From Hanleya hanleyi (lineage: Eukaryota; Mollusca; Polyplacophora; Lepidopleurida; Hanleyidae): a DNA stretch of 64,000 bases. The notes under the pieces were generated by a model that made no database searches, was not told the DNA's origin, and was given only the letters and a program-made list of their open reading frames with translations. Location: the NCBI GenBank assembly GCA_036873755.1, contig JAVTVY010017232.1, positions 1 to 64,000 of the forward strand, written 5' to 3'. The translations under genes were made by a program, and so were the position numbers. Shown one piece after another: positions 55,140-64,000 of the stretch (positions are counted from its first letter, which is position 1; each line of letters begins with the position of its first letter).

Positions 55140-55460
55140 CTGAAAAAAGCCAGTCCCAATGTGTATTCCATGCCACGAAGATCTCACAGTGAAACATGTT
55201 CTTATTGACTGTATAGATTTTAAGATTGTAAGAGATTCTCTTTATCGAGCAGCTACTTCAGAAGATCTTTTTAGTCGGGTGAAAGGAGACTGTATCTTTG
55301 GTTATTTGAGAGAAATCGGTTTGTTGCAAAAGTTCTAATGTGTGTATGTTTTAATGTGTTGGATTACTAAGTTATTAACTTGAATACTTAGAATTTTGTT
55401 TGATCGTCACTATACAGCTGAAATACTGCTGAACGCGACGTTGAACCTTAATTCTCTCTC
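55140..55460 (+). pseudogene. LINE 3' end: C-terminal Cys/His region and 3' UTR
   Basis: The frame from about 55152 reads C-I-P-C-H-E-D-L-T-V-K-H-V-L-I-D-C-I-D-F, then F-S-R-V-K-G-D-C-I-F-G-Y-L-R-E-I-G-L and ends K-F-stop at 55338. C-x2-C-x8-H-x4-C is the conserved C-terminal motif of RNase-H-bearing and related non-LTR retrotransposons. The 3' UTR ends 'gctgaaatactgctgaacgc', 'gacgttgaaccttaattctc'. Only this piece is present, a normal 5' truncation. It may belong to the same family as the RNase H remnant at 1380-1675. Confidence 0.72.
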
Positions 55461-56613
55461 TGTCTCTCCCTGTTCTGTTATATATACCCCTATTGTTGAA
55501 AATTGCCTTATAGATACTTCACCCTTGACTTGAATATCCCCTATCTCAGCAACATCGTGAAGGATCCACCCTTCGCTGAATTCGAAACAGGTTTCATCTA
55601 TAATGTAGAAGAGAGAGACGAATGGGATTTTGCATATAAATGTTCGGAAGTAGCAATATTTTGGATCCGTTTATATGTCCTAGCTGCTAGACCCAGAAAA
55701 ATATTTGAGAATTGTCGTAATACAAGAACATCATAATTATCAACTATAGAATCCCTATCAAAGACAAATGGGATGTTTGACTATAACGAATTTGTCATCG
55801 TCTCTTGTACTGTCGACCCGAGAGTAAGTTGTATATGTGTTGTAATTGTCTTGTTACAGAGAGTACAAATGGCTGGTCGCCATGACGAATGGGTGGAATT
55901 TCTCTGGCCAATGGTTCTGCAAGTTTGAACATTTAGGAATCCAACCAGGGCCAGTCGATCATTCTGTGACCAAACTGGAAGGAAATGCTCAATAAAACAC
56001 CTGATGGGTTGGAAAAGATATGTATGGTCATTCTATCATATTAGCATTACTTGCTCTTTACTACCTCCCAATGTTTAAATCTATTATCGAAGGGGTATAA
56101 TCACTACTATGATGGCAGCATTAATAGGACTTCACTGAGAGTGAAGATGAAGAGGAGTTGAATTTGTACGGGTCTGTCCCCCAATCATGGAGCACTGAAA
56201 TTGATGATCAAGTACCATTCAGTAACATTAAACGATTGTTCGGGAAAGAGAGATTTGCAGAAGAAATATGCACGATCAGTTGTCTCCCAGCCAGTCAAGC
56301 GTTTGGTCATGAAGTTACCGATGTGAATGTCGAAAAGTTGAAAGGAAGACTCTATGGATGTGATCCGAAACTACAAATAGTTACAAATAAAACAGATGAT
56401 CACTATCAACGCGAGAAATTTTGATGAGGGGAAAACGACGTAAGGTTGGCACAACTCTCCATCTCTGGGATAAGAGCCGATCATGTGAAAAATATACAAG
56501 CAGCTTACATGCAGCTAAATAAAAATACTAAAACAAACATTGTCTCGGTAAATAAATCCCCTTACAGCAACTGTTATAAGAGCTATAGATTGGCAACACT
56601 CCATTTGTATAAT
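55461..56613. other. No recognised gene
   Basis: Three plus frames (55503-55736, 56158-56424, 56446-56640) are open but resemble nothing I know. The second, rich in charged residues, could be a decayed element protein. Confidence 0.4.
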
Positions 56614-57120
56614 TACAAGCGTCTAATCCGTCATCCATAATTCAGCCGTCGTCCATTAGAGAATATCCGCGTCCATAATCCAAAGACCTATTCCATATTC
56701 CATATAACAGTATTAGCACCAAATTCAAAAAGACAATCATAGTATACATAAACATAGGCTTGTTTCCTGCAAGAGAGAAGCGGTCAACAGTTTTCATTGA
56801 TGCCGGCAAGACATCATGATGTTCCAAAAATATCAAATCCGTATCGCTGATCAGTATTCTTAATCCATAATATTCGTTGTAAAGTCGTCATCTAAAGAAT
56901 GATGTATCTCAGTCACGCTTTGATTGTGCTTGTTCATATGAGTATCATGAGGATCTTGAAGTGCATGGGTTTATACGGCCCCTAGCCCCGGGTTAAGCGG
57001 AATTAGACACAAGTTACGAAACGTAGCGCCATAGATCTTGCACGCTACGTTCGTATTTTTTTTATCAGCATGCGATATGTATCGCCAAATTTGAGAAACT
57101 TTGAGTGGAGGCGTTCCTAT
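56614..57120 (-). mobile_element. Family-A Penelope-type tail plus RT C-terminus
   Basis: It runs from the inverted tip 'tacaagcgtctaatccgtca' through 'cccctagccccgggttaagc' to 'gagaaactttgagtggaggc'. The last part encodes the RT C-terminus (L-H-S-K-F-like, read on the minus strand). It is truncated there. Confidence 0.82.
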
Positions 57121-57354
57121 AACGATTGCTTCGTCTATAAATTGCGTACAAATTATGTATAACAACACGGTGTGTTGTTTATGCGACAGGTTAATTTGAA
57201 CACGCTTACTGGGCAGTTTATTGTTGTACAGCAGCCATACAACAGTGGATCTTCGAACCTCCGTCAATAATATTTCCGCAAATCGTTTCAATGACAAAGT
57301 CAAAATGCGAAGATATAGTAAGCTTTTGAGATATGTCAGAATCCACATCAAAGG

Positions 57355-57545
57355 AACGAATTGGAGCGATATGCAAGAGCTGGGAAATATTGACGACGGC
57401 TGGCGACTAAAAAGCAACCATATGACTCCACAGCGACACCCAACATTCAGACTCGAGAATACGGAGGAATCTCGGACGTTGCCTTAGTATCTGAGCCGCG
57501 TTTTCATTGCAGATGTTCATGTCGAGACTGAAGTATGCCATGTTT
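57355..57545 (-). repeat. Family-B tail fragment
   Basis: 'ttggagcgatatgcaagagc', 'gacgacggctggcgactaaa' and 'tgactccacagcgacac' lead to 'atctgagccgcgttttcatt'. It is colinear with 36090-36420. Confidence 0.5.
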
Positions 57546-59055
57546 TCGTGTGTGTGACGTCATAAGTATGACATACCGGTCGACGAGCAAGCCAGCGATA
57601 CACGTAGCAAATGGCGAAGGCCAATCTCCATAGACTTAATTCACAGTGTTGTTGACTTAATACTCTCAATATCCATCACTGTCTTCGTATGGTAACATGC
57701 CAGGAATGAAAGAAAGAATCCAGTCGGCCACGTGTCCCTGCATGACCACTTACAGTGATTTATTTATTACTTACCTTAATTCGTGGGCAGTAGTTGGACG
57801 AAGGAATGCAGTTACTGTCTGATTCACATACAAGGGAACGGGAGTTTCGTGGATTTATCAGTTAATATAACACACTAGCTGTCGAAACTCACAATATATT
57901 CCAAACTCTGTCTGTACAATTATTCGTCATCAAAAATATTCCCCTGGCATTAGAAATTATTTTAAAAATCTCCAAAGTTTGTGTCGTCTGAGCACCTGCA
58001 TGTTGAATACACGCGCGATCATGCCGACAACCGGGCAAGTGAAAAGATTAGTGAGCACGGAGCTTTCTCTGTGCCATGCACTAACATAATTTCAGAAACA
58101 CTAAAATTTTAAATTGGAGTTAACATACCGAGTAAACTAACATTTCAACTAAAGAAGATTCAAACAACAACAAAACTCAATTTAAATAACAAACAGGACA
58201 AAGACAACATTGAAAAACGAGTCTCTCGGGAGTATCTGAAATAAAAATAAACATGAAATTAGTTCAACATTATTCCGAAATATTTACCATAATACTAAAA
58301 TATTGTCTAATGTGATAATAAACGAGAAGGATGCAAGATAATTTTACCGATAGCGCAGAAAAATATATAAAATAAATATAAATTCTAATAAAAAAATATT
58401 ATTCAACAATTTTGACTAGCTTTTTCTTTTCTCATACCGCCCAAGTTTATCAACAGTTTACTTTACATAATACTTTCATAACAGCTCATATTGTGGCACG
58501 CAAATAGAATATAGATCTAAAGTGAATGGAAGAAATTATTGCATAAAACCTTCACTTTTTGCACGAGAAAACCGGAATGTGAAATTGAAGGCCGAAGACT
58601 TCCCTGCTGTTGTTTTTGCTTTGGCAGCACGCGGACCTCGGAGTAAGCACTTCAGATGTCGTGATAGTTTCATTCCAATTTAGAGCATATAATATTATGT
58701 TTTTAGATCTAATATAAAGTTGATTGTAATAGAAATCATATATCTCTGAGAATCTGGGGATAATGAAGATCGATCTTCGTTATTTTCTTGAAGTTGGAAA
58801 TCCTTCGGTGTAATGATAAGTGATACACCGTACAGCCTATACATTCATGCAGGGAAACAAAATGCGGACACTGGCAGATAAATTTATAAATATCGTACAA
58901 CACACATTTATATAGACCAGGTTCTAGGTAACTAATTTGACAAGAATGCGTAATAATAATGGAACTGCTCAGTGGAAGTCCTTTCTATCGCAATGAATTC
59001 AATTTAGCCTGGCTGCACACGGTAGGCTTCGCTCGGTCGCGGTTGCGGGGCTTTA
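57546..59055. other. No recognised gene
   Basis: AT-rich unique sequence. A donor-like GTAAGTAA on the minus strand near 57772 follows a short Cys-containing frame, but no exon could be supported. Confidence 0.45.
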
Positions 59056-59190
59056 TGTATCTTCATTAGATCCATACAAATTGCTAAAGGTCAGTCTATA
59101 TTCGTTCACACGTATGTCTAATAATAAACAGTTTCCCTTGTCATACTTAATTTCCCGATGAACATTAAATTCAAAATTTTTAGTAAACAA
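59056..59190 (-). pseudogene. LINE apurinic-type endonuclease fragment
   Basis: The minus frame reads F-E-F-N-V-H-R-E-I-K-Y-D-K-G-N-C, then L-L-L-D-I-R-V-N-E-Y-R-L-T-F-S-N-L-Y-G-S-N-E-D. This is the central strand region of the N-terminal AP-endonuclease domain of CR1/Jockey-like LINEs, where L-Y-G-P-N-x-D is common. Only about 45 residues survive, with no flanking LINE sequence. The sequence to its right (59200-59334) is open but unrelated. Confidence 0.65.
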
Positions 59191-59639
59191 ACCAGTATAT
59201 TGGACACGAGGACGGGCTTGCCTCCCTCCAACACGGCCCGCCATGCTGAGCCAAGACTCAAGCTGACGACCGGTCATAATTATGACGTCATGCATATATA
59301 ATTTTGTAAACAAAGCCAAAGAAAACGGTCGCACTGGTAAGAGTACAATTGCACGCCCTTCTCCATTTGAAATAAGAACTTCTCCTGTCCGATTTTCCTC
59401 ATGGATATATCAAATTAATCATGAAAGAATAGAGAATCAAATTATTCAATAAAAATTTCGTTGCATTAGAACTTTAATGGATGAGCATCAAGGACGTCTG
59501 ATGAAGTAAGTGCCATAACATGGGGAAACCTGAAATATGTAACAATAACTAGGAAAACTAACCTGTAAATTCCGACGTCGTGCGGCCCAAATATCCCACT
59601 GAAACGATAACCCTACATAATATTTGTCGAGTGACATTT

Positions 59640-59740
59640 ATAGAGGGCGGGCCTCGGGGACTAACAATCCACCAGCAGAACCCTACCATACACAGATCAT
59701 AAATTGGAGCGATATGCAGAGGTGGGAAAAATGGCATAGG
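59640..59740 (+). repeat. Family-B-related scrap
   Basis: 'agagggcgggcctcggggac' and 'ccaccagcagaaccctacca' match the 508-bp repeats near 47300 and 47800. 'ttggagcgatatgcagaggt' matches 57360. Confidence 0.5.
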
Positions 59741-59875
59741 TTGAGAAGCGGTCTGGATACCCTCGTTCTGGATACCCTGGACGGTTTCATAGCAGTAACA
59801 TATGCCATGGTTGAGGACAGTATAATGAGCAGAGGACGTCTATACGTATCGTAGTTGTATACGAAGAATATACGC

Positions 59876-60000
59876 ATATATAGACGATCTTCTCGCTGTG
59901 GATAATCGATATATAAATGGCACAGTGAAGCATATATATGGATTTGAAGGAAACTATAGATAACCTAACGGTACATCATATTTATACCTATATTTCTATA
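59876..60000 (+). pseudogene. Penelope-type RT motif C fragment
   Basis: It reads Y-I-D-D-L-L-A-V-D-N-R-Y-I-N-G-T-V, so the catalytic YIDD is intact here. A broken continuation to the Y-L-Y-L-Y-K segment follows. The fragment is about 125 bp with no neighbours of the same element. Confidence 0.7.
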
Positions 60001-60196
60001 AATGAAAGTACTCAAGAGTACTATTGTCTGGAACAGTAATGGATGTGCAATATCGATTCGTTGCTTCAGAATAGTGTACATCTATTTCGATTTTTGGGAG
60101 TTTCCGACTGCTCACTAGTGGGCACTCGAGTCAGGGAAGACAAAATATGTACTCAATAACATGAAAAGAGATAGGGTGCAATAAGCCTTTTCGCGG

Positions 60197-60682
60197 TTAC
60201 AAGAATCGAGAGTGATCCAGAGTTCGCTGTGTAAAATGAGTTACCTGTATCTCTTTATTCAGCATTACAAAGGCATGAAAACAAATGCAGTTTGTCATAC
60301 ACTGTTTACCTCTGGACATCGCAGAGAATATTTCAGCTCCTTGATGAAAGCTACCATGAACAATCTTTGTGCTGCTAATTATATGGGCAGGAGGCCCAGG
60401 ATTTGTTTCCACGTAATTTGCCATTGTTATGAGAGCCGGCAAATAATACCTACATACAAACAATTGCATAATCCATAAACTGGCAAAATAAGAACAGTTA
60501 GACCTGGCAGCTTCATCCTCACTATAAAACCTGTAGTTAACTGTGACTTTTGAAATCCAGTGATGTAAGAAAGCATACACAATCGGAAGCATGAGTGCTG
60601 CTAGCTTTACCTGATTGCCTCGTAATCGTACTATGCAACGGATACCAATTTGTTGTCTGTACTGGTCAATAGAAATCCCCAT
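60197..60682 (-). CDS. 161-codon ORF with degenerate 2A-like motif and G-S-F-H-Q-G / G-K-Q-C motif
   Basis: The start reads M-G-I-S-I-D-Q-Y-R-Q-Q-I-G-I-R-C. Around residue 90 comes M-A-N-Y-V-E-T-N-P-G-P-P. 2A-like ribosome-skipping peptides end D-V/I-E-x-N-P-G-P; here the Asp is Tyr, so skipping is doubtful. Then V-H-G-S-F-H-Q-G and S-R-G-K-Q-C follow, ending D-H-S-R-F-L-stop. From memory, the start is typical of invertebrate retroelement or mobile-element proteins that use N-terminal 2A sequences. The later motif is typical of uncharacterised invertebrate proteins, some near helicase-type elements. Neither is a characterised enzyme. It is likely a truncated 5' end of a mobile-element gene. 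No promoter or downstream part was found. Confidence 0.5.
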   Translation of the reverse strand: MGISIDQYRQQIGIRCIVRLRGNQVKLAALMLPIVYAFLHHWISKVTVNYRFYSEDEAARSNCSYFASLWIMQLFVCRYYLPALITMANYVETNPGPPAHIISSTKIVHGSFHQGAEIFSAMSRGKQCMTNCICFHAFVMLNKEIQVTHFTQRTLDHSRFL

Positions 60683-60870
60683 CGTTCTTAGAAATTTAAT
60701 TTACACGTGCCTTACAAGTTAAATTTAGAAGTTTCGAGCGTGTTTTCAGCTCCAAATGTGCTGAATACCTGGATCTTGAGCGTCAAGTCTGATAGACTTC
60801 TCTGCTCCTCCTGCCCCTGAATTGCTTATTCTGCTTCCGGTTTGTTTCTACCATCCGCCTTTATGCCAAT

Positions 60871-63360
60871 TACAAGCGTCTAGTCCGTCATTCATAATCC
60901 AGCCGTCGTCCATTAGAGAATATCCGCGTCCATAATCCAAAGACCTATTCCATTTCCATATAACAGTATTAGCACCAAATTCAAAAAGACAAAAGTATAC
61001 ATAAACATAGGCTTGTTTCCTGCAAGAGAGAAGCGGTCAACAATTTTCAATGATGCCGGCAAGACATCATGATGTTCCAAAATATCAAATCCGTATCGCT
61101 GATCAGTATTCTTAATCCATAATATTCGTTATAGAGTCGTCATCTAAAAATGATGTACCTCAGCCACGCTTTGATTGTGACTGTTCATATGAGTACCATG
61201 AGGATCTTGAAGTACATGGGCTCATACGGCCCCTAGCCCCGGGTTAAGCGGAATTAGACACATGTTACGAAACGTAGCGCCATAGATCTTGCACGCTACG
61301 TTCGTATTTTGCTATCAGCATGCGATATGTATCGCCAAATTTGAGAAACTTTGAGTGGAGGCGCTTGGTGGAATAGCCCTGTTTATAAGTTTCTGCAACA
61401 ATGTTTTGTGACGTTGATTAAAATCGTCACATTTAACACAGGATCTAGCAAATGCTACTAAGCGAGATATGTATACGCCATATGCAGGTCCCACTGGAAT
61501 ATTACTATCCAGAAAGGGATAGTTTACGATGTCGAAATTGTAATCATCTCTTTTGTCATAAAGTCGACGAGAGAGAATGCCCGCTTCATTTTTATAGAGA
61601 TAGAGATCTAAATAAGATGTGCCTGTAGGGCTATCTGTAGTTTCCTTCAAATCCAGTGAAGGTGGATATATATCCTTCACTGCGTCATTTATATAGCGAT
61701 TATCCACAGCGAGAAGATCGTCTATATAGCGTTTGGTGAATGAGAAGGAACGGGCTTTGAGTGGATCGGTTTTTGAAAGCGCCTGCATATAGTCATATTC
61801 ATAAGAGAACAGATACAGGTCAGCCAACAGGGGTGCACAATTAGTACCCATTGGAATACCTATATGCTGCTGATATATTGTGTTCCCAAATTTCACATAG
61901 ATATTTTTAATGAGAAATTCAAGCAACTCTATAAACAAAGAAACATCCCATGAATGATATCTCTTGTATGTAGTCGAGCTAAAGAATGCTTTATGGCTTC
62001 CGACATTAATATATCTACGATCAGTTTTCTTGAACACAGATACTATTAATGAACTTATACAGTCAATAAGGTCCTGATGAGGGATTGTAGTATAGAGAGT
62101 CGAGAAATCCCATGTGGATACATGTCTGTACGGTATGTGACCTTTAGCATCAAGTTCTTCCGTAAGACATTTTGAGTTTTTCAATATCCACATACATTCA
62201 ACGCCAGAGTTCTTAGAAATAGTGGCGCAATACCTTTCCCAAAATGCTTTTACCTCCTGAAGGGCCCTCGTCAATAGGGTTGAAAGAAGCTTGGTGGTGC
62301 AGCTTCTAGAACCAGCTATGAATCTAGCTTTGTATGGTGATTTATGCATTTTGGGAGTCCAGTATATTTTTGGTATGTCGCTATGATTGGTTGGAAGACA
62401 AATACCTCTTTCTTGAGAAACTTTTTGTGATTGTTAAATAAATCTTCCAGAGTAAATGCAGTTTGGGAGTAAGTAGATGTATTTGATGAAGATATGTCTA
62501 CACTCAATTCTTTAACCAGCACCTGGTAATAGTAATATTTACATATGAATATTATATTATTCGGAGCTTTGTCTGCTGGGACTATGACGAATTTACTCTG
62601 GAGATTTGCTAGAACTTCTTGCGAATTGAGGTTTCTCAGTACTTGTTTTGCTTGGGAAGAGTACTTCTGTCAATATGGCGGATTGTTTCAACGACCTTGC
62701 TCTTGGTGAGGTCCAGCCAATCAGCGAGTACTGTAGGTTCAACTTTTTCTCGCTTAGACCAATCAATAACGTACTGTTCTAATGCAGACAGGACTATCTT
62801 CTGGTCGGCCTTCAGATTTATTCTTCTTGGCTCTCTATATTTAGGTCCTTTCCAGGAGTAATTTCAGATCCTTATCACTCACCACATCAAGGTCACCAGT
62901 CACAATATGTTTGCATGGTGTATAGATAAAGTTCGACAATTCACAATCACAACTATAGCCTCCTGACGTGTATAAGTTCCAGTCAAACTCCTTGACAACA
63001 TTGGAGTAATTGAATATTTTGGTGGCTATAGATTTAGTATACTTATATGAAATGCAAGGAGGTTCTGTGAACTTGAAATAGTTTGGTACAGCGTTGCGTA
63101 CCTCTGGATCATTCAGGATTCGAGGTAAATTAATGATGTCCAGTCCTTTATCTAAGTAGTTGAGTTTCAAGAAAAGCCGATCTTGAGATGTTTCGATTAT
63201 GTTCACTGGACGATACAACCGAAAATACGCTATATCTTGACATACTTTACTGATTTTGGATGGTATTATATTTCCTGAAGACGCAGATTGCTGTATATCT
63301 CTGGCTATTTGATTTAAAGCTCGTTGAAGTTACTTCAAAATATCGCCTCCCCTAGATGAA
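60871..63360 (-). pseudogene. Nearly complete Penelope-type retroelement
   Basis: This is the best copy of family A. Read from right to left: I-A-R-D-I-Q-Q-S-A-S-S-G (63300); L-N-Y-L-D-K-G-L-D-I-I-N-L-P (63160); F-V-I-V-P-A-D-K-A-P-N-N (62580). A 344-codon open frame (62349-61315) follows. It has P-K-M-H-K-S-P-Y-K-A-R-F-I-A-G, motif A (S-T-W-D-F-S-T-L-Y-T-T), motif B (G-I-P-M-G-T-N-C-A-P-L-L-A-D-L) and motif C (Y-I-D-D at 61717-61728). The tail ends at 60871. Frame breaks lie near 62843, 62660, 62413 and 61385, with one more upstream near 63350. All RT catalytic Asp residues are present in the main frame. No GIY-YIG domain is seen within this copy. The family call comes from RT motif style and nearby GIY-YIG pieces. 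Confidence 0.78.
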
Positions 63361-63903
63361 GAAATGTGATCCTACCATAAAAAAGTAGCCGAAGTAAGTT
63401 GAGCTGGCATGCGTTGCAACTTCGCACATTGACGTCAACCTAGTAGGGGATACACGCATCATAATATTTCCATCTATCCCTCGGTCTGTATCATAAACGT
63501 TGACCATATCATTTAACCCGTTATACATTGAGTGACTGTGTTGTTTGAGAACTATAGATACGCTGACTTTCTTTGATAGTTTGTGAAGATCGCCGTAGGA
63601 ATATGCTAAATCATTTCTTTAATCATTCTCTCTATATGTGAGATTGTGTTTTACATTTTCAATTCATGAAACTTTGTAGCAAAACTTTGGCAAAATATTA
63701 TTGATGAATTCAACATTAAGTTTATACATTTAAAAAAGACTTTAATAAGCTATCAATCGAAGGTGAAGCTCACTCAGCCTTCTAAGTAATTGGACTTGGG
63801 AAATATAACATGTAAACAGATGACATTTTTCGTATTTTTCACATTTATATGTACTTGAGAGAGCACGTGTATTTTTTGTAATAAAGAAATACTGACAAGG
63901 AAA
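63361..63903. other. No recognised feature
   Basis: AT-rich sequence between two family-A copies of the same orientation; no coding signal. Confidence 0.5.
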
Positions 63904-64000
63904 TACAAACTTTTAGTCCATCACTCAATAGTCAGCCGTCGTCCATCAAAGAATTTCCGCGTCCATAATTCAAAGATCTAATTCATATAATAATAGCACT
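63904..64000 (-). mobile_element. Family-A 3' tip, runs off the window
   Basis: 'tagtccatcactcaatagtc', 'agccgtcgtccatcaaagaa' and 'tccgcgtccataattcaaag' match the inverted terminus of the other copies with more divergence. The rest lies beyond the right edge. Confidence 0.8.

Noticed and set aside
57760..57835. Possible R-spondin upstream exon with a GTAAGTAA donor on the minus strand
   Set aside because: The Cys-containing frame is only about 25 codons, is preceded by a stop, lacks a convincing acceptor and does not show the FU1 cysteine pattern.
1..64000. CRISPR arrays among the many short repeats
   Set aside because: Repeats are contiguous or diverged tandem units without unique spacers, in a eukaryotic context.

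Overview
The window is animal nuclear DNA, most likely from a lophotrochozoan marine invertebrate, with a mollusc as best guess. The evidence is spliced exons with consensus splice sites, many degenerate non-LTR and Penelope-type reverse transcriptases, a 5S-rRNA-derived SINE with an (ACTC)n tail, and arrays headed by a hairpin and GTCCGTCC-type runs. I recall the SINE tail and array heads as common in bivalves and gastropods; this is a memory of repeat style, not a search result. There is no sign of operons or prokaryotic genes.

The only host gene I recognise is an R-spondin on the minus strand. Its second furin-like cysteine-rich exon is at 35624-35773, its thrombospondin type-1 exon at 7705-7890 and its basic C-terminal exon at 6970-7205. 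All junctions are phase 1 with good splice sites. The signal-peptide and first furin-like exons were not found and probably lie beyond the right edge. The intron between the FU2 and TSP1 exons is 27.7 kb and filled with nested mobile elements.

Layout. 1-960: arm-like end of a palindromic element with NRF1-like palindromes. 1.4-4.5 kb: LINE RNase H remnant, a CRE-motif minisatellite and decayed Penelope-type pieces. 6.97-7.89 kb: the 3' exons of R-spondin. 8.3-15.5 kb: minisatellites, a TTAA MITE and otherwise plain intron. 15.5-19.35 kb: Penelope-type copies, one split by another. 19.4-23.65 kb: arrays rich in CTCF-like motifs. 23.8-34.1 kb: a Penelope-type copy interrupted by a TA-flanked MITE and by an 8,954-bp element (24680-33633). 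35.6 kb: R-spondin FU2 exon. 36.9-38.6 and 43.3-45.5 kb: two more hairpin-headed arrays. 46-49.3 kb: Penelope-type copies and a 508-bp tandem repeat. 49.4-55.5 kb: a direct duplication, a SINE and a LINE 3' end. 56.6-64 kb: Penelope-type copies (one nearly complete), a LINE endonuclease scrap and an open frame with a degenerate 2A-like motif.

The most unusual object is the 8,954-bp element. It starts TGTGGGGGGCC and ends with the exact inverse, is flanked by a 5-bp repeat GGGCC, and is built as two inverted arms of 3.5-4 kb around a centre of about 1.3 kb. Each arm carries subterminal repeats, tandem arrays and a mirror copy of the same decayed gene. One copy retains a C2H2 zinc-finger start and a TATA box. 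The left arm holds a TTAA MITE whose exact empty site survives in the right arm.
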